Shown piece by piece: positions 22,859 through 32,909 of a stretch of DNA of 40,182 nucleotides. The stretch is taken from assembly GCA_021286645.1 (NCBI GenBank), contig JAJTBZ010000051.1, positions 1-40,182 of the forward strand. The letters are read 5' to 3'. Under the pieces are notes generated by a model. The model searched no databases and was not told the origin of the DNA. It saw only the letters and a program-made list of their open reading frames with translations. Every line of letters begins with the position of its first letter. The stretch's first letter is position 1. Origin of the DNA: Ignavibacteria bacterium. Its GTDB lineage: Bacteria; Bacteroidota; Ignavibacteria; Ignavibacteriales; Ignavibacteriaceae. Both the position numbers and the translations under genes were made by a program.

Positions 22859-23332
22859 ATGAAAAAGATAATATTTGTACTGTTTCTATATCTTTTTACG
22901 CTGTCTGTAGCCGCGCAGCAGGAAGAGATACTTACTATTGAGTATAACCCTCAACAAAAAACATTTTTTAAAAGTGATACTATAATTGTACATGGAATAT
23001 TGCGAATAGCTGAGCAATGGCATGTGAATGCACATCAGCCGGCGGATAGCAATTTAATTGGTACGGATGTGCAACTGCATGCTATGCCCGGGTTCCGTTT
23101 ATTAGCCATTGATTACCCCCGTGCGGTAAAATTGCAAACCGGTTATGATCCTTTACCTTTATGGGTCTATGCCGACGGTGCGGAGGTTACAATTTTTCTG
23201 AAAGCAGAAGATTATATAACTCCTGGCGAATATAAAATTTTGGTGCAGACCGAATACCAGGCATGCAATAATGTAACATGTATGCCTCCTCGCATAAATA
23301 ATTCTGAATTTATATTGAAAATTTCACAATAA
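22859..23332 (+). CDS. DsbD N-terminal (alpha) domain-like periplasmic thiol protein
   Basis: A 157-residue exported protein with signal peptide KKIIFVLFLYLFTLSVAAQ. The mature domain is an Ig-like sandwich (VHGILRIAEQWHVNAHQP, then strands with PLPLWVYADGAEVTIFL) that ends in EYQACNNVTCMPP, the two-Cys redox motif of the DsbD-alpha family. In DsbD this domain passes electrons from the membrane domain to periplasmic partners. Here it is a stand-alone protein and the membrane domain (DsbD-beta/CcdA) is absent from the neighbourhood. The start at 22859 gives a clean signal peptide; the in-frame reading from 22775 would begin within the upstream terminator. A thioredoxin-like gene follows after 16 bases, so the pair likely works together in periplasmic thiol reduction. 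Confidence 0.8.
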   Translation: MKKIIFVLFLYLFTLSVAAQQEEILTIEYNPQQKTFFKSDTIIVHGILRIAEQWHVNAHQPADSNLIGTDVQLHAMPGFRLLAIDYPRAVKLQTGYDPLPLWVYADGAEVTIFLKAEDYITPGEYKILVQTEYQACNNVTCMPPRINNSEFILKISQ

Positions 23333-23348
23333 ACGGGAAAAGTGTTTT

Positions 23349-24530
23349 ATGAAAATGCTCACGCAATTTTTGATAGTACTGTTGTTCTTTGCAGTTCTTG
23401 CGCCTGTCTATGGAGGCGGGAAAGGGATACGTTTTGAAGAAACGGCCTGGAGTGCAATTAAAGCCAAAGCGATACAGGAGAATAAGCCAATATTTTTTGA
23501 TGCGTATGCAAGCTGGTGCGGCCCTTGTAAATGGCTGGCTGCAAATGTTTTTACCGATGATAAAGTAGCAGCTTTTTTCAACGAAAAATTCATTAATGTG
23601 CATTTTGATATGGAAAAAGGGGAAGGGCTGGAACTTGCGAAGCTATACGGAGTGCGTGTTTATCCTACTCTTCTCTTTCTTACACCTCAAGGTGAAATGA
23701 TGCATCGGGCAGCAGGTTCAATGCCTGTTGAAAATTTTCTTGAGCTCGCGAAAACAGCGTTGAATCCGGAGAAAAATCTTGCCGGGATGATGAAAAAGTT
23801 TAACGCGGGTAATACAACATCCCAATTTGCCTATGAATATTTCAGTTCCCTGAGCAATTTGTACGTTGATTATAAAACTGATCTGGACGCATATACTTCT
23901 AAGTTAACCAAAAATGATTTTTGCTCGAAAGATAACTGGAATATTTTAAGGGATTACCTGCAGGATGCGGAATCGGCCACTTTTACCAGGTTGATGGCAG
24001 AAAAAGATAAATTGGCGCAGACCTTATCAAAAGATACCATTGATAAAAAGATAGCTTCAATATATATAGACCAATTGATGAAGAGTGTCCGGATGAGGAA
24101 GTTTTCTCAAAAAACGTACGATTCACTACGTGCAGAATATGTTAAAGCTGGTTATGTAAAAGACAGCGATCTTGAAACTACTACTGATTTTATTGTTGCA
24201 GAGAAAACGAAAAATTGGGCAGTGTGGACCAAAACTGCTGCTAAAATTGTTGCAACCTGTAAAGAACCTGGCGAATTAAACAGGCTTGCCTGGACAGTAT
24301 TCGAGAAGATTGATGACAAGGATGCCGTTCTGCAGGCTATTGAATGGAGTAAAAAATCGATTGATATAACTGAAAACTCCGGACTGATAGATACATATGC
24401 AAACTTATTATTTAAATCCGGTAATAAGGCAGAAGCAATAAACCAGGAAAAGAGAGCCATTGCACGGGCCAAACTGGAAGGCACGCCAATAGAAGAAATG
24501 GAAGAAACCCTCAAGCAATTTCAAAAATAA
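23349..24530 (+). CDS. Exported thioredoxin-like protein with TPR-like C-terminus
   Basis: A 393-residue protein with signal peptide KMLTQFLIVLLFFAVLAPVYG. A thioredoxin fold occupies about 25-140, with the active site WCGPCK at 56-61 (Cys57 and Cys60), the cis-Pro region GVRVYPTLLFL, and DsbD-gamma-like spacing. The remaining 250 residues are helical; near the end, LAWTVFEKIDD and TYANLLFKSGNKAEAINQEKRAIARAK look like TPR units. It probably reduces periplasmic disulfides and docks a partner through the helical part. It follows the DsbD-alpha-like gene by 16 bases, so together they look like two of three DsbD pieces encoded separately. A long perfect hairpin lies directly after the stop codon. 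Confidence 0.87.
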   Translation: MKMLTQFLIVLLFFAVLAPVYGGGKGIRFEETAWSAIKAKAIQENKPIFFDAYASWCGPCKWLAANVFTDDKVAAFFNEKFINVHFDMEKGEGLELAKLYGVRVYPTLLFLTPQGEMMHRAAGSMPVENFLELAKTALNPEKNLAGMMKKFNAGNTTSQFAYEYFSSLSNLYVDYKTDLDAYTSKLTKNDFCSKDNWNILRDYLQDAESATFTRLMAEKDKLAQTLSKDTIDKKIASIYIDQLMKSVRMRKFSQKTYDSLRAEYVKAGYVKDSDLETTTDFIVAEKTKNWAVWTKTAAKIVATCKEPGELNRLAWTVFEKIDDKDAVLQAIEWSKKSIDITENSGLIDTYANLLFKSGNKAEAINQEKRAIARAKLEGTPIEEMEETLKQFQK

Positions 24531-24532
24531 AC

Positions 24533-24566
24533 ATAGCCGGCACCGGGTTCATCCGGTGCCGGCTAT
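24533..24566 (+). terminator. 14-bp perfect hairpin after thioredoxin-like gene
   Basis: ATAGCCGGCACCGG (24533-24546) pairs perfectly with its complement at 24553-24566 around a 6-base loop, 2 bases after the stop codon. No T-run follows, so it may stabilise the 3' end instead of, or as well as, terminating. Confidence 0.6.
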
Positions 24567-24724
24567 ATCGCTTTCCGAAGAAACCCGGTTACCCGTCACC
24601 AGTGCCCTTTAATTAGCAATATTTCGAAGAAAAATGGCCCAAAAATGCGGAAAAATTAATATTTTGAATGGGAACGATTAAATTAGTATTTTATCCCTTT
24701 TTATTCACAAAACGAGAAACCCCT

Positions 24725-27700
24725 ATGAAGGTAAGAGCTACATCAGGTGCTTTGGAGAGGAAGCACGTATCGGTTGTTGCGCTTCTAACAGCCGTAATGT
24801 TCGTTCTGGCTTCTGTAGCCGTAATGGCGCAGGTGCAAGTAACGAGTTCATTCAAAGATGTTCCGGAATCAGCATTAAAATCCGGTAAAGGTGCGCGCTA
24901 CATTATTCCTGAGAAATACAGAACTGTGGTGCTGAATACCGTTGAGTTTGCGAAAGCATTAAAGAGTGCCCCTATGGAAATTGAAGGAAAGACCGCGATG
25001 AATCGCGTTGAAATGAGCTTTCCTTTACCCGATGGAACATCGATGGAATATTATGTCACCGAGTCGCCTATAATGGCACCGGAATTGGCAGCACAATATC
25101 CTGAACTTAAGACATATTCAATTGAGGGAAAAGAATTACAAGCTGGTTCAGGACGAATTGATTTTACTCCGCTGGGTTTCCATGCAATTATTTTCACACC
25201 TGCCGGAACAGTATATATCGATCCTTATCGTTTTGGTGAAGTTGAAAACTATATCAGCTACTACATGCATGATTATATCAACCCGTTAAAGATGGTTCGT
25301 AATGGTAATTGTGTTCTTGATGATGCACATGCCGGCAGTGAAATTGAATCTTTAATGAAAAGTGGTGCAAAAGCCGCTCCGAATAATCAATTACGTACGT
25401 ATCGCCTTGCATTGGCAGCCGATGCCGAATACACTGCTTTCTATGGTGGAACAGTAGCAGGCGCGTTAAACGGTATGGTAGTAACGATGAACCGCGTGAA
25501 CGGCGTATACATCCGTGAATTATCTATTAAAATGGTAATGGTTGCCAACACCAGTTCACTTATCTACACGAACTCATCTACCGATCCTTATACGAATGAT
25601 GACGGACAGACAATGTTGAGCCAGAACCAGACTACGGTAGATAACATTATTGGTTCAGCTAATTATGATATCGGTCACGTATTCAGTACCGGTGGTGGTG
25701 GTATAGCTATGTTAGGTGCCGTATGCCGCAGCGGCTACAAGGCACAGGGCGTTACCGGAAGCCCGCAACCTGTAGGCGATGGTTACGATATCGATTATGT
25801 AGCTCATGAAATGGGTCACGAATTCGGTGCAAACCACCCGTTCAATGGTAACCAGGGAAGTTGTTCCGGCGGTAATCGTAATTCTTCTACCGCGTACGAA
25901 CCAGGTAGCGGTACTACAATTATGGCGTATGCAGGTATTTGTTTATCAAACGATTTACAACCACATAGCGATCCGTATTTCCATATAGTAAATCTTGAAG
26001 AAATTGCGACATATACTATTAGCGGCAGCGGAAATTCCTGCCCGGTTATTACCACCACAGGTAACACGCCTCCGGTTGTTACAATGCCGCAGGGTGGTTT
26101 AACTATTCCAATGAAAACGCCTTTTGCATTAACCGGTTCTGCTACCGATGCAAACAATGATACTTTAACCTATTGCTGGGAAGAATATGATTTAGGATCT
26201 GCCGGTTCGCCAACTGCGCCGTCAGGAAATGCTCCTATTTTCAGAAGCTTCAACCCGGTCGCTTCACCGACACGTACTTTCCCGAAATTAAGTGATTTGT
26301 TGAATAACACTTCAACAATCGGTGAAATTCTTCCTACATATACCCGTACACTTACTTTCCGTCTTACAGCCCGCGATAATAAAGCTACCGGCGGCTCGTA
26401 TGGTTACGGCAGTGTTCAGTACTCGGTTACTGCAAACGCCGGTCCGTTTGTTATTACCTCTCCCAATACAAACGTAGCATGGGATGGAAATAACACTCAT
26501 ACTATTAGTTGGAATGTTGCAAATACAAACGTGTCTCCGGTAAACTGTACAGCAGTAAATATCTATTTGTCAACAGATGGCGGTACCACATGGCCGATCG
26601 TATTGGCGCAAAATGCACCGAATACCGGCAATGCATCAGTAATGTTCCCGAACCTGAACATTACCACCGCGCGTGTAAAAGTAGCAGCTGCAAATAGTAT
26701 ATTCTTTGATATTTCAGATGTTAACTTCCGTATTACCCCGGGTGGCAACACTCTTACCGTTCCTTCAACAGTAAAAACAGGTTGGAATATGGTTTCTATT
26801 CCTGTATTCATGAATGATATGACAAGTACTGTAGTTTATTCCGGTGCTAACTCTCTTGTTTATGGATTCAGCGGCGCGTACTCAAATCAGCTGGCTTTAA
26901 CCAATGGTAAGGGCTACTGGGTTCGCTATGGGGCAGATGCTTCATTAAGCTATACCGGTACCGCAACCGGAACCACCAGTATTCCGCTTGTTGAAGGTTG
27001 GAATATGATAGGTCCTTATAATGTTAACGCTGCTATTTCGAACGTTACCACTACTCCTGCCGGCATTGTTAATTCATCATTCTACGGATATGATAATGGT
27101 TACAATGCAGTTACAACGATGGTTACCGGTCAGGGATACTGGGTTCGTGCTACACAGGCGGGTACACTAAACCTGAACACATTGGCAAAAGATGTTGTAA
27201 ACAGCACACCGAAGATTGAAAAATCATGGTCGAAAGTTTCGTTTAGTGATGCGGCCGGAAACACAAGCGTGTTGTACCTTGCCTCAGCAGGCACGAAACT
27301 TGCTAATTATGATCTGCCTCCAGTGCCTCCTACAGGTATCTTCGATGCACGTTTCTCTTCACAGCGTTATGTTGAAGTAGCAAACAAGCAGTTACAGTCG
27401 GTTCAGATTTCAGGCGCTTCATATCCTGTAACAGTTACTGCCGGTGCTACTTCTGTTGTTATCCGCGATAAAGCTACGCAGGGTAAAGTACTTGCACAAA
27501 CAATAGCCCCCAACCAGTCGGTTGTGCTTACGAATTCGGGAATCTCTGAAATCGAATTAGGCGACGTTACATTGCCGTTAGGCTATGAACTTGCACAGAA
27601 TTATCCGAACCCGTTTAACCCTTCAACAACATTACGCTTTGGCTTACCGAAAGATGAGCGCGTTACTTTAACGATTTATAACCAGTTAGGTCAAAAAGTA

Positions 27701-27841
27701 GATGTAATTGAGTTGGGCCAAATGTCAGCAGGTTACCATAGCTATGATTGGAAAGCTACCCATTTGGTATCTGGCGTTTATTTCTATGAAATGCGCGCAG
27801 GCAGTTATTCTGCCGTTAAGAAAATGGTCTTGATGAAGTAA
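24725..27841 (+). CDS. Secreted M12B (reprolysin-like) zinc metalloprotease with T9SS sorting domain
   Basis: A 1038-residue protein. A basic, hydrophobic N-terminus ending AVMAQ is a long signal peptide. Residues 40-220 look like a propeptide. The catalytic domain has HEMGHEFGANH with zinc ligands H361, H365 and H371, and a Met-turn IMAYAGIC at 399-406, as in reprolysins. After this come Ig-like beta domains, including PPVVTMPQGGLTIPMKTPFALTGS, two GWN...GYWVR repeats from about 686 and 758, a PPVPPTGIFDARFSS domain, and a type IX sorting domain from about 950 (NYPNPFNPSTTLRF, ending KMVLMK). I chose the ATG at 24725 over 24668 because it begins the signal peptide. The enzyme should be secreted across the outer membrane by T9SS and degrade external proteins. 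A terminator follows. Confidence 0.9.
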   Translation: MKVRATSGALERKHVSVVALLTAVMFVLASVAVMAQVQVTSSFKDVPESALKSGKGARYIIPEKYRTVVLNTVEFAKALKSAPMEIEGKTAMNRVEMSFPLPDGTSMEYYVTESPIMAPELAAQYPELKTYSIEGKELQAGSGRIDFTPLGFHAIIFTPAGTVYIDPYRFGEVENYISYYMHDYINPLKMVRNGNCVLDDAHAGSEIESLMKSGAKAAPNNQLRTYRLALAADAEYTAFYGGTVAGALNGMVVTMNRVNGVYIRELSIKMVMVANTSSLIYTNSSTDPYTNDDGQTMLSQNQTTVDNIIGSANYDIGHVFSTGGGGIAMLGAVCRSGYKAQGVTGSPQPVGDGYDIDYVAHEMGHEFGANHPFNGNQGSCSGGNRNSSTAYEPGSGTTIMAYAGICLSNDLQPHSDPYFHIVNLEEIATYTISGSGNSCPVITTTGNTPPVVTMPQGGLTIPMKTPFALTGSATDANNDTLTYCWEEYDLGSAGSPTAPSGNAPIFRSFNPVASPTRTFPKLSDLLNNTSTIGEILPTYTRTLTFRLTARDNKATGGSYGYGSVQYSVTANAGPFVITSPNTNVAWDGNNTHTISWNVANTNVSPVNCTAVNIYLSTDGGTTWPIVLAQNAPNTGNASVMFPNLNITTARVKVAAANSIFFDISDVNFRITPGGNTLTVPSTVKTGWNMVSIPVFMNDMTSTVVYSGANSLVYGFSGAYSNQLALTNGKGYWVRYGADASLSYTGTATGTTSIPLVEGWNMIGPYNVNAAISNVTTTPAGIVNSSFYGYDNGYNAVTTMVTGQGYWVRATQAGTLNLNTLAKDVVNSTPKIEKSWSKVSFSDAAGNTSVLYLASAGTKLANYDLPPVPPTGIFDARFSSQRYVEVANKQLQSVQISGASYPVTVTAGATSVVIRDKATQGKVLAQTIAPNQSVVLTNSGISEIELGDVTLPLGYELAQNYPNPFNPSTTLRFGLPKDERVTLTIYNQLGQKVDVIELGQMSAGYHSYDWKATHLVSGVYFYEMRAGSYSAVKKMVLMK

Positions 27842-27899
27842 GATGAACAAGTGAGGTAATATCGTTTAGTCGATATTACTTACTGCACTCAGAATATAA

Positions 27900-27935
27900 A
27901 AAAAGCTCCCGGGCCTTCCCCCGGGAGCTTTTTTG
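27900..27935. terminator. Bidirectional terminator between metalloprotease and PAS kinase genes
   Basis: AGCTCCCGGG (27904-27913) pairs perfectly with CCCGGGAGCT (27920-27929) around a 6-base loop, with an A-run before and a T-run after, so it can stop transcription from either strand. Confidence 0.92.
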
Positions 27936-27959
27936 TTGTAAAACTTTATGCAAAGAGCA

Positions 27960-30900
27960 CTACTTGGAACAGTGTACCGGCAGGCTGACAATAAAAGTGG
28001 AGCCCTTGCCCGGCTCGCTTTCAACCGATATAAAGCCACCTAATTTCTCAACGAATCGTTTGGTAAGCGTTAGGCCAAGACCTGTTCCTTCAAAACCTCT
28101 GCCAATTCCTTCACTGGCCTGCCTGAATTCTTCAAAAATGATTCCCTGATCTTGCCGGGAGATACCGATTCCCGTATCACTCACTTTAAATGTGAAAAAA
28201 TCGTTGTTATCAAATTGTTCCCGGGCTATCGAGACAGTAATACCACCCGACTCTGTAAACTTGATAGCATTGTTGATGAGATTATAGAAAACCTCACGAA
28301 ACATTTTTTCATCGCATTCAATTCCGGTATCGCCGAAATGAGAAGTTAAAGAAATCTGTAATTTTTTCTTTTCGGCAGCAGAACTAAACAGGTTACAAAT
28401 ATCGCGCAGCAGGGCATGCGCGTCAAAATGAGTTATATACAAATCATGCTTGCCTGCTTCGATGCGTGAAAGATCGAGAATATGGTTCAGGGTCTCCATT
28501 AATCGTTTGCCGCTTCGGAATATTAAGCCCGAAATTCGCTGTAGTTCTGCATCAGCGGCAATTTCATGTAATATTTCAGAATAACCAAGAATTCCTATCA
28601 TCGGTGTGCGGAGTTCATGACTCATGTTGGCGAGGAAGCTTGATTTTAGCCGGTTGGCTTCTTCCGCTTTGTTCTTGGCCACTATTAATTCCTGTTCCAT
28701 ATATTTTCTATCGGTAATATCCAGGAATGTAAATAATAAGTGTTGTACACCTTTAATCATTATCATGTCAGCCGAGAATAACCCGGTAAGCACTTCGCCA
28801 TTTCTGGAGCGGAAATTCATTTCAAGGTTTCGAACAGTATTTGCTTCGCGGAGTTTTTGTAAAAACAGATCGCGTTCTGCATTATTGAGCCAAATTTGCA
28901 AATCAGTACTGGTTCTACCAATAACTTCGTCGCGTGAGTATTGACTTAAATTAAGAAACTCTTCGTTAACCAGAGTATATCTTCCTTCGGAAGCAGTAGT
29001 AATGCCAATAGCAACGGCGCTATTATTAAAGGCTTTTGCAAAGCGTTCTTCACTTTCACGAATAGCCTGTTCGGCGATTCTCTTATCGGTAATATCAGAA
29101 TTCGTTCCGCTTAACAGAACCGGAGTGCCATTGGAATCGCGCTCAACAACATTACCACGAGAAAGAATCCAGCGCCAGGTGCCATTTTTGGCAAGCATTC
29201 TAATTTCAATTTCGTAACCCCGTTCTGAATTGAGAAATGTTGGTTTCATTGCTTCAATCATGGGCTGCCAGTCATCGGGATGGCAAAGATTTTTCCACGT
29301 GGGTAATATCATCGGGAATTCGTTAGGCATATAGCCGAGTGACTCATACCAGCGGGGGCTAAAATACATTTGCGAAGTGACAAGATTCCATTCCCATATA
29401 CAATCACTGGTTGCCGCAATCGCGTACGATAATCTGCGCTCATTTGTACGTAACCGCTCTTCAACCAATTTCCGTTCGGTAATGTCCCGGGCAATTAATA
29501 AGCAGTAACAATCTTTGCCGAATTCTACGTAGGAAAGCATGATCTCAACCGGAAAAATCTTACCTGTTCTTGATTTATGTGAAGACTCGATGCGACGTGA
29601 TTTGCTTATTTTAAGCGCGTCCCAAAGGTTTTTCCAATCCAGCTTCGTTATATTGGGGTTAATGTCTGTAATTGAAAGCTTGAGTAAATCGTTTTTCGAA
29701 TAACCTAAAAGTCTGCCAGCCGACTGGCTGACACGAAGAATTTTGCCAATATTATTTACGAGAAACAGTGCATCAACCGAGTTCTCGATACCCAATTGAT
29801 AAATGAGCAATTCAATTTCGGATTCTTTTCTTTCTGTTACATCGCGTACAGTGCCAATGAGCGTAACTATTTTGCCATCCCGGCGTTCGAATGCCTTTTC
29901 TTTACCATAAAACCAGCGCCACGTATGATCTTTAGCCAATAGCCGGTATTCGAATTCAAGAACGTAATTGTCCTGAAGATCCTGAACTTTTGGGATATAA
30001 TTATCGAACTGTGAAATATCATCAGGGTGCAATAACTGTCTTATAGCGTTCATTGAGTCGGCAGGCAGCTCACCCTTTTTATATCCCAAAAGAGTACCGA
30101 TATCTTTATTGATGTATAAATTCGTATCGGAGTGGAGATCATAGATATATATTATATCGGGCGACTGAGCCGTAAGATTGTAAACAAACAGATTCCTTTC
30201 GATAAGAGTTTGTTCACTCTGTTTTTGTTGCGTAATGTCCGTATGTGTCCCGATAATTTTTCGGGTAACCAGTCCTGATGCATCGCGTAAAGCCTGCCCG
30301 CGGGTAAGTATCCATACCCAGCCACCTGTTGCATGGCGCATCCGGAAGCTGTCTTCATAGAGTTTCCCTCCCGGGCTTTCTATATATTGATGAAAATAGA
30401 AGGAACACCTTTGCAGATCATCGGGATGCAGCAGGGAATACCAGGCCTCTTTAATATTAGCAGCACCGCTCATATCAAAATCATCAATCGAGCGGCCGAG
30501 AATGGAGAAGTACTCCGGACTGCACCATAGAAAATTTGTATCAGCATTAAACTCCCATGCACCGGTATTAGAAAGAGTAATAAAAGATTTATATCGCTCG
30601 GTAAGGTCGGCAATATCTTTGTTTTTCTGACGTAACGAAGCTTCAGTAAGCAACCTCTCCTGCATTTCATTTTTTGCTTTTTTAATATGATCTGCAAGAT
30701 AATCGAAGGTTATTTTCAATATCATAGTTACAAATGTAGTAACAAGAACAGAAAGAGAGATTAATACCAGGGGAGGTAAAGGGAAATAAACATGGAGATG
30801 AAAACCCGAAAGGAGAATGTAGCAAAAAATTGAGTTTACAATAACTATCAATGCGGCGGTGACAATCAGACCGACCTGGCCTATTAATAAGCCGCTAAAG

Positions 30901-31277
30901 AGAATGCAGACGAGATAGAAAAACTGATATGGGCTTCGTAAACCGCCGGAAAGAGCAATCATAACAGTGGAAATGATGAAAATAAAGCTGCATATTGTGA
31001 TAGCCCCCAGCCTGAGCCTGCCGGAATCAGCTAAAATTTTTGCAAACCCCATGAAAAGGAATAATACTCCGGCCAAAAGAAAGGTCTCAGTTTTCCGTAC
31101 AAAGAAAGTCATGCCCCCAATACATAAAAATATACCAAAAATCAGCAAATATTTCATCAGCCGGTCAAAGATAACCTTACCGATTTCACCCGGGATGCCA
31201 ATTTCATCATCAGCCTGTTTTCTTATAAGATCGTAGTATTTCAGGAAGAACTTGCTATTATTTTTATTTTGGTCCAT
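27960..31277 (-). CDS. Membrane sensor histidine kinase with five PAS domains
   Basis: An 1105-residue kinase. About six membrane helices at 25-175 are followed by five PAS/PAC units from about 225 to 855. These are recognised by boxes such as NTGAWEFNADTNFLWCSPEY, PDIIYIYDLHSDTNL, VDALFLVNNIGKILRVS, TSDCIWEWNLVTSQMYFSPRW and SAVAIGITTASEGRYTL, and by the ITERK/ITDKR/ITDRK linkers. HisKA follows with phosphoacceptor His887 in NMSHELRTP. The ATPase domain has an N-box NLINNAIKF, DTGIGI and GTGLGL. No receiver domain is present. The start at 31277 has GAAGG close upstream; an alternative ATG at 31313 has no ribosome site. It ends in a convergent terminator shared with the metalloprotease gene. 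It should sense a cytoplasmic or membrane-proximal cue; the PAS domains have no obvious cofactor-binding signature, and the partner regulator is unknown. Confidence 0.92.
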   Translation of the reverse strand: MDQNKNNSKFFLKYYDLIRKQADDEIGIPGEIGKVIFDRLMKYLLIFGIFLCIGGMTFFVRKTETFLLAGVLFLFMGFAKILADSGRLRLGAITICSFIFIISTVMIALSGGLRSPYQFFYLVCILFSGLLIGQVGLIVTAALIVIVNSIFCYILLSGFHLHVYFPLPPLVLISLSVLVTTFVTMILKITFDYLADHIKKAKNEMQERLLTEASLRQKNKDIADLTERYKSFITLSNTGAWEFNADTNFLWCSPEYFSILGRSIDDFDMSGAANIKEAWYSLLHPDDLQRCSFYFHQYIESPGGKLYEDSFRMRHATGGWVWILTRGQALRDASGLVTRKIIGTHTDITQQKQSEQTLIERNLFVYNLTAQSPDIIYIYDLHSDTNLYINKDIGTLLGYKKGELPADSMNAIRQLLHPDDISQFDNYIPKVQDLQDNYVLEFEYRLLAKDHTWRWFYGKEKAFERRDGKIVTLIGTVRDVTERKESEIELLIYQLGIENSVDALFLVNNIGKILRVSQSAGRLLGYSKNDLLKLSITDINPNITKLDWKNLWDALKISKSRRIESSHKSRTGKIFPVEIMLSYVEFGKDCYCLLIARDITERKLVEERLRTNERRLSYAIAATSDCIWEWNLVTSQMYFSPRWYESLGYMPNEFPMILPTWKNLCHPDDWQPMIEAMKPTFLNSERGYEIEIRMLAKNGTWRWILSRGNVVERDSNGTPVLLSGTNSDITDKRIAEQAIRESEERFAKAFNNSAVAIGITTASEGRYTLVNEEFLNLSQYSRDEVIGRTSTDLQIWLNNAERDLFLQKLREANTVRNLEMNFRSRNGEVLTGLFSADMIMIKGVQHLLFTFLDITDRKYMEQELIVAKNKAEEANRLKSSFLANMSHELRTPMIGILGYSEILHEIAADAELQRISGLIFRSGKRLMETLNHILDLSRIEAGKHDLYITHFDAHALLRDICNLFSSAAEKKKLQISLTSHFGDTGIECDEKMFREVFYNLINNAIKFTESGGITVSIAREQFDNNDFFTFKVSDTGIGISRQDQGIIFEEFRQASEGIGRGFEGTGLGLTLTKRFVEKLGGFISVESEPGKGSTFIVSLPVHCSK

Positions 31278-31538
31278 AACCTTCACTGAATCTATATAGA
31301 GTATTGTGAACATGAAAAATTTTCCCAGCGAACCGAAATGTACTGAATTCCGGTAAAGAAATTTGTATCGAATGAAAAATAAATTGTGTGTAAACGGTTT
31401 TTACATAACGGAGCAGCTGAATAGCGGGCAAAGAAATGGGTTTCTAAAGCAAAATAAAATCAATAACTTAAAGGTTTGAATTTTGAATATTTCGCATCAA
31501 CCGGCCGCCGGTTTCTACCGATGGCGTACTAACAACAT

Positions 31539-32909
31539 ATGATATTATTTCGATATATATTACGAAATCACGCGGTGCCATTTATCTTTTCTAATGTAGC
31601 ACTCATGGGCATATTTTTGCTCCAGTTCCTGATGAAGGCCGCTGACAGGATTATTGGTAAAGGTCTGGATACCTGGGTAATAATTCAACTGGTTGTTTTC
31701 AATTTAGCGTGGATGGTAGTACTTGTAGTTCCAATGGCCGTATTAATTGCCACGCTGATGGCCTTTGGCAGCATGTCACAGTCGAATGAAATAACTATTA
31801 TGAAGGCTTCCGGAATGAGCCTACCCCGCATGATATGGGGCCCCGCGGTGTGCAGTTTAGTATTAGTAGCAGGTCTGATATATTTTAATAATAATGTATT
31901 GCCCGATGCAAATCACCAGGCCAAAGTACTGATGTTCGATATATCCCAGAAAAAGCCAACTCTATCGTTACGGCCGGGTGTGTTTTCACAGGAAATGAAT
32001 AATTGCGCAATTTTAGCGCGTGATATTGACCAGCAGACCAATATAATGCGCGGTGTTACCATTTATGATTATTCCAATCCTACCAAAACAAATATTATTA
32101 CTGCGAAAACAGGTAAAATATATTTCACGCCCGATGTAACGAAGTTGCTTATAGATTTACAGTCGGGTGAAATTCACGAGTCCGATGCCGCAGGTACCAC
32201 TATGTACCGCAGAGTATTTTTCGAAAAGCATCGGATAGCTATGGGAGCCGATCAATTTTCTTTGCAACATTCACGCGATATTGGACGGGGCGACCGGGAG
32301 TTGAGTTCTTCGATAATGATGCACCGGGTAGACAGCCTGAAAAAGTTGGAGAACCAGGCTATAACGGATCTTGGGCGTGATGTTAACCGAATTTTTTATG
32401 GTGCGCCGCATGTTGAATTCAGGGATGCTGCAAGAGTAACTGCAGTTTCCAGAGGTGCGCGTAATTATTCGGCAATGATTGATTTAATGCAGAACCAGCG
32501 ATCTATAATTGCAAATTCTGCGGCACGGCTTGAAGTATTACATAAGGAAATAGACCGGTATATGGTTGAAATCCATAAGAAATATGCTATACCGGTGGCC
32601 TGTATAATTTTTGTATTACTCGGAGCCCCGCTGGGAGTAATGACGCGCAAGGGCGGGTTTGGCATGGCCGGCAGTATCAGTGTATTCTTTTTCCTTATAT
32701 ACTGGGCGTTTCTAATCGGCGGTGAAAAACTTGCCGATCGGGATTTGGTATCGCCTTTCTGGGGAATGTGGTCTGCCAATTTTCTGATGGGTGCATTAGG
32801 TTTGTTTTTATTGTACCGTTCTGTAAAGGAAACGGTAACCATTAATTTTGATTTCGTAAAAAATATTATCCCGAAACGTTGGCGAAAATTGAGGCATAAT
32901 GAAGGTTAA
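31539..32909 (+). CDS. LptF/LptG-family LPS export permease
   Basis: A 456-residue inner-membrane protein with the YjgP/YjgQ layout: three hydrophobic helices in the first 120 residues (RYILRNHAVPFIFSNVALMGIFLLQF and LAWMVVLVVPMAVLIATLMA), the conserved NEITIMKASGMSL cytoplasmic coupling loop for the LptB ATPase, a large periplasmic beta-jellyroll (about 125-345), and three C-terminal helices beginning IPVACIIFVLLGAPLGVM. With the next gene it should form the LptFG permease that extracts LPS from the inner membrane. The second gene starts 11 bases inside this one, so they are coupled. The 225-base gap upstream holds no gene and no clear consensus promoter. The extra length (456 residues, against about 360 in the enterobacterial proteins) comes from the periplasmic part and lies within the range seen in this phylum. 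Confidence 0.9.
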   Translation: MILFRYILRNHAVPFIFSNVALMGIFLLQFLMKAADRIIGKGLDTWVIIQLVVFNLAWMVVLVVPMAVLIATLMAFGSMSQSNEITIMKASGMSLPRMIWGPAVCSLVLVAGLIYFNNNVLPDANHQAKVLMFDISQKKPTLSLRPGVFSQEMNNCAILARDIDQQTNIMRGVTIYDYSNPTKTNIITAKTGKIYFTPDVTKLLIDLQSGEIHESDAAGTTMYRRVFFEKHRIAMGADQFSLQHSRDIGRGDRELSSSIMMHRVDSLKKLENQAITDLGRDVNRIFYGAPHVEFRDAARVTAVSRGARNYSAMIDLMQNQRSIIANSAARLEVLHKEIDRYMVEIHKKYAIPVACIIFVLLGAPLGVMTRKGGFGMAGSISVFFFLIYWAFLIGGEKLADRDLVSPFWGMWSANFLMGALGLFLLYRSVKETVTINFDFVKNIIPKRWRKLRHNEG

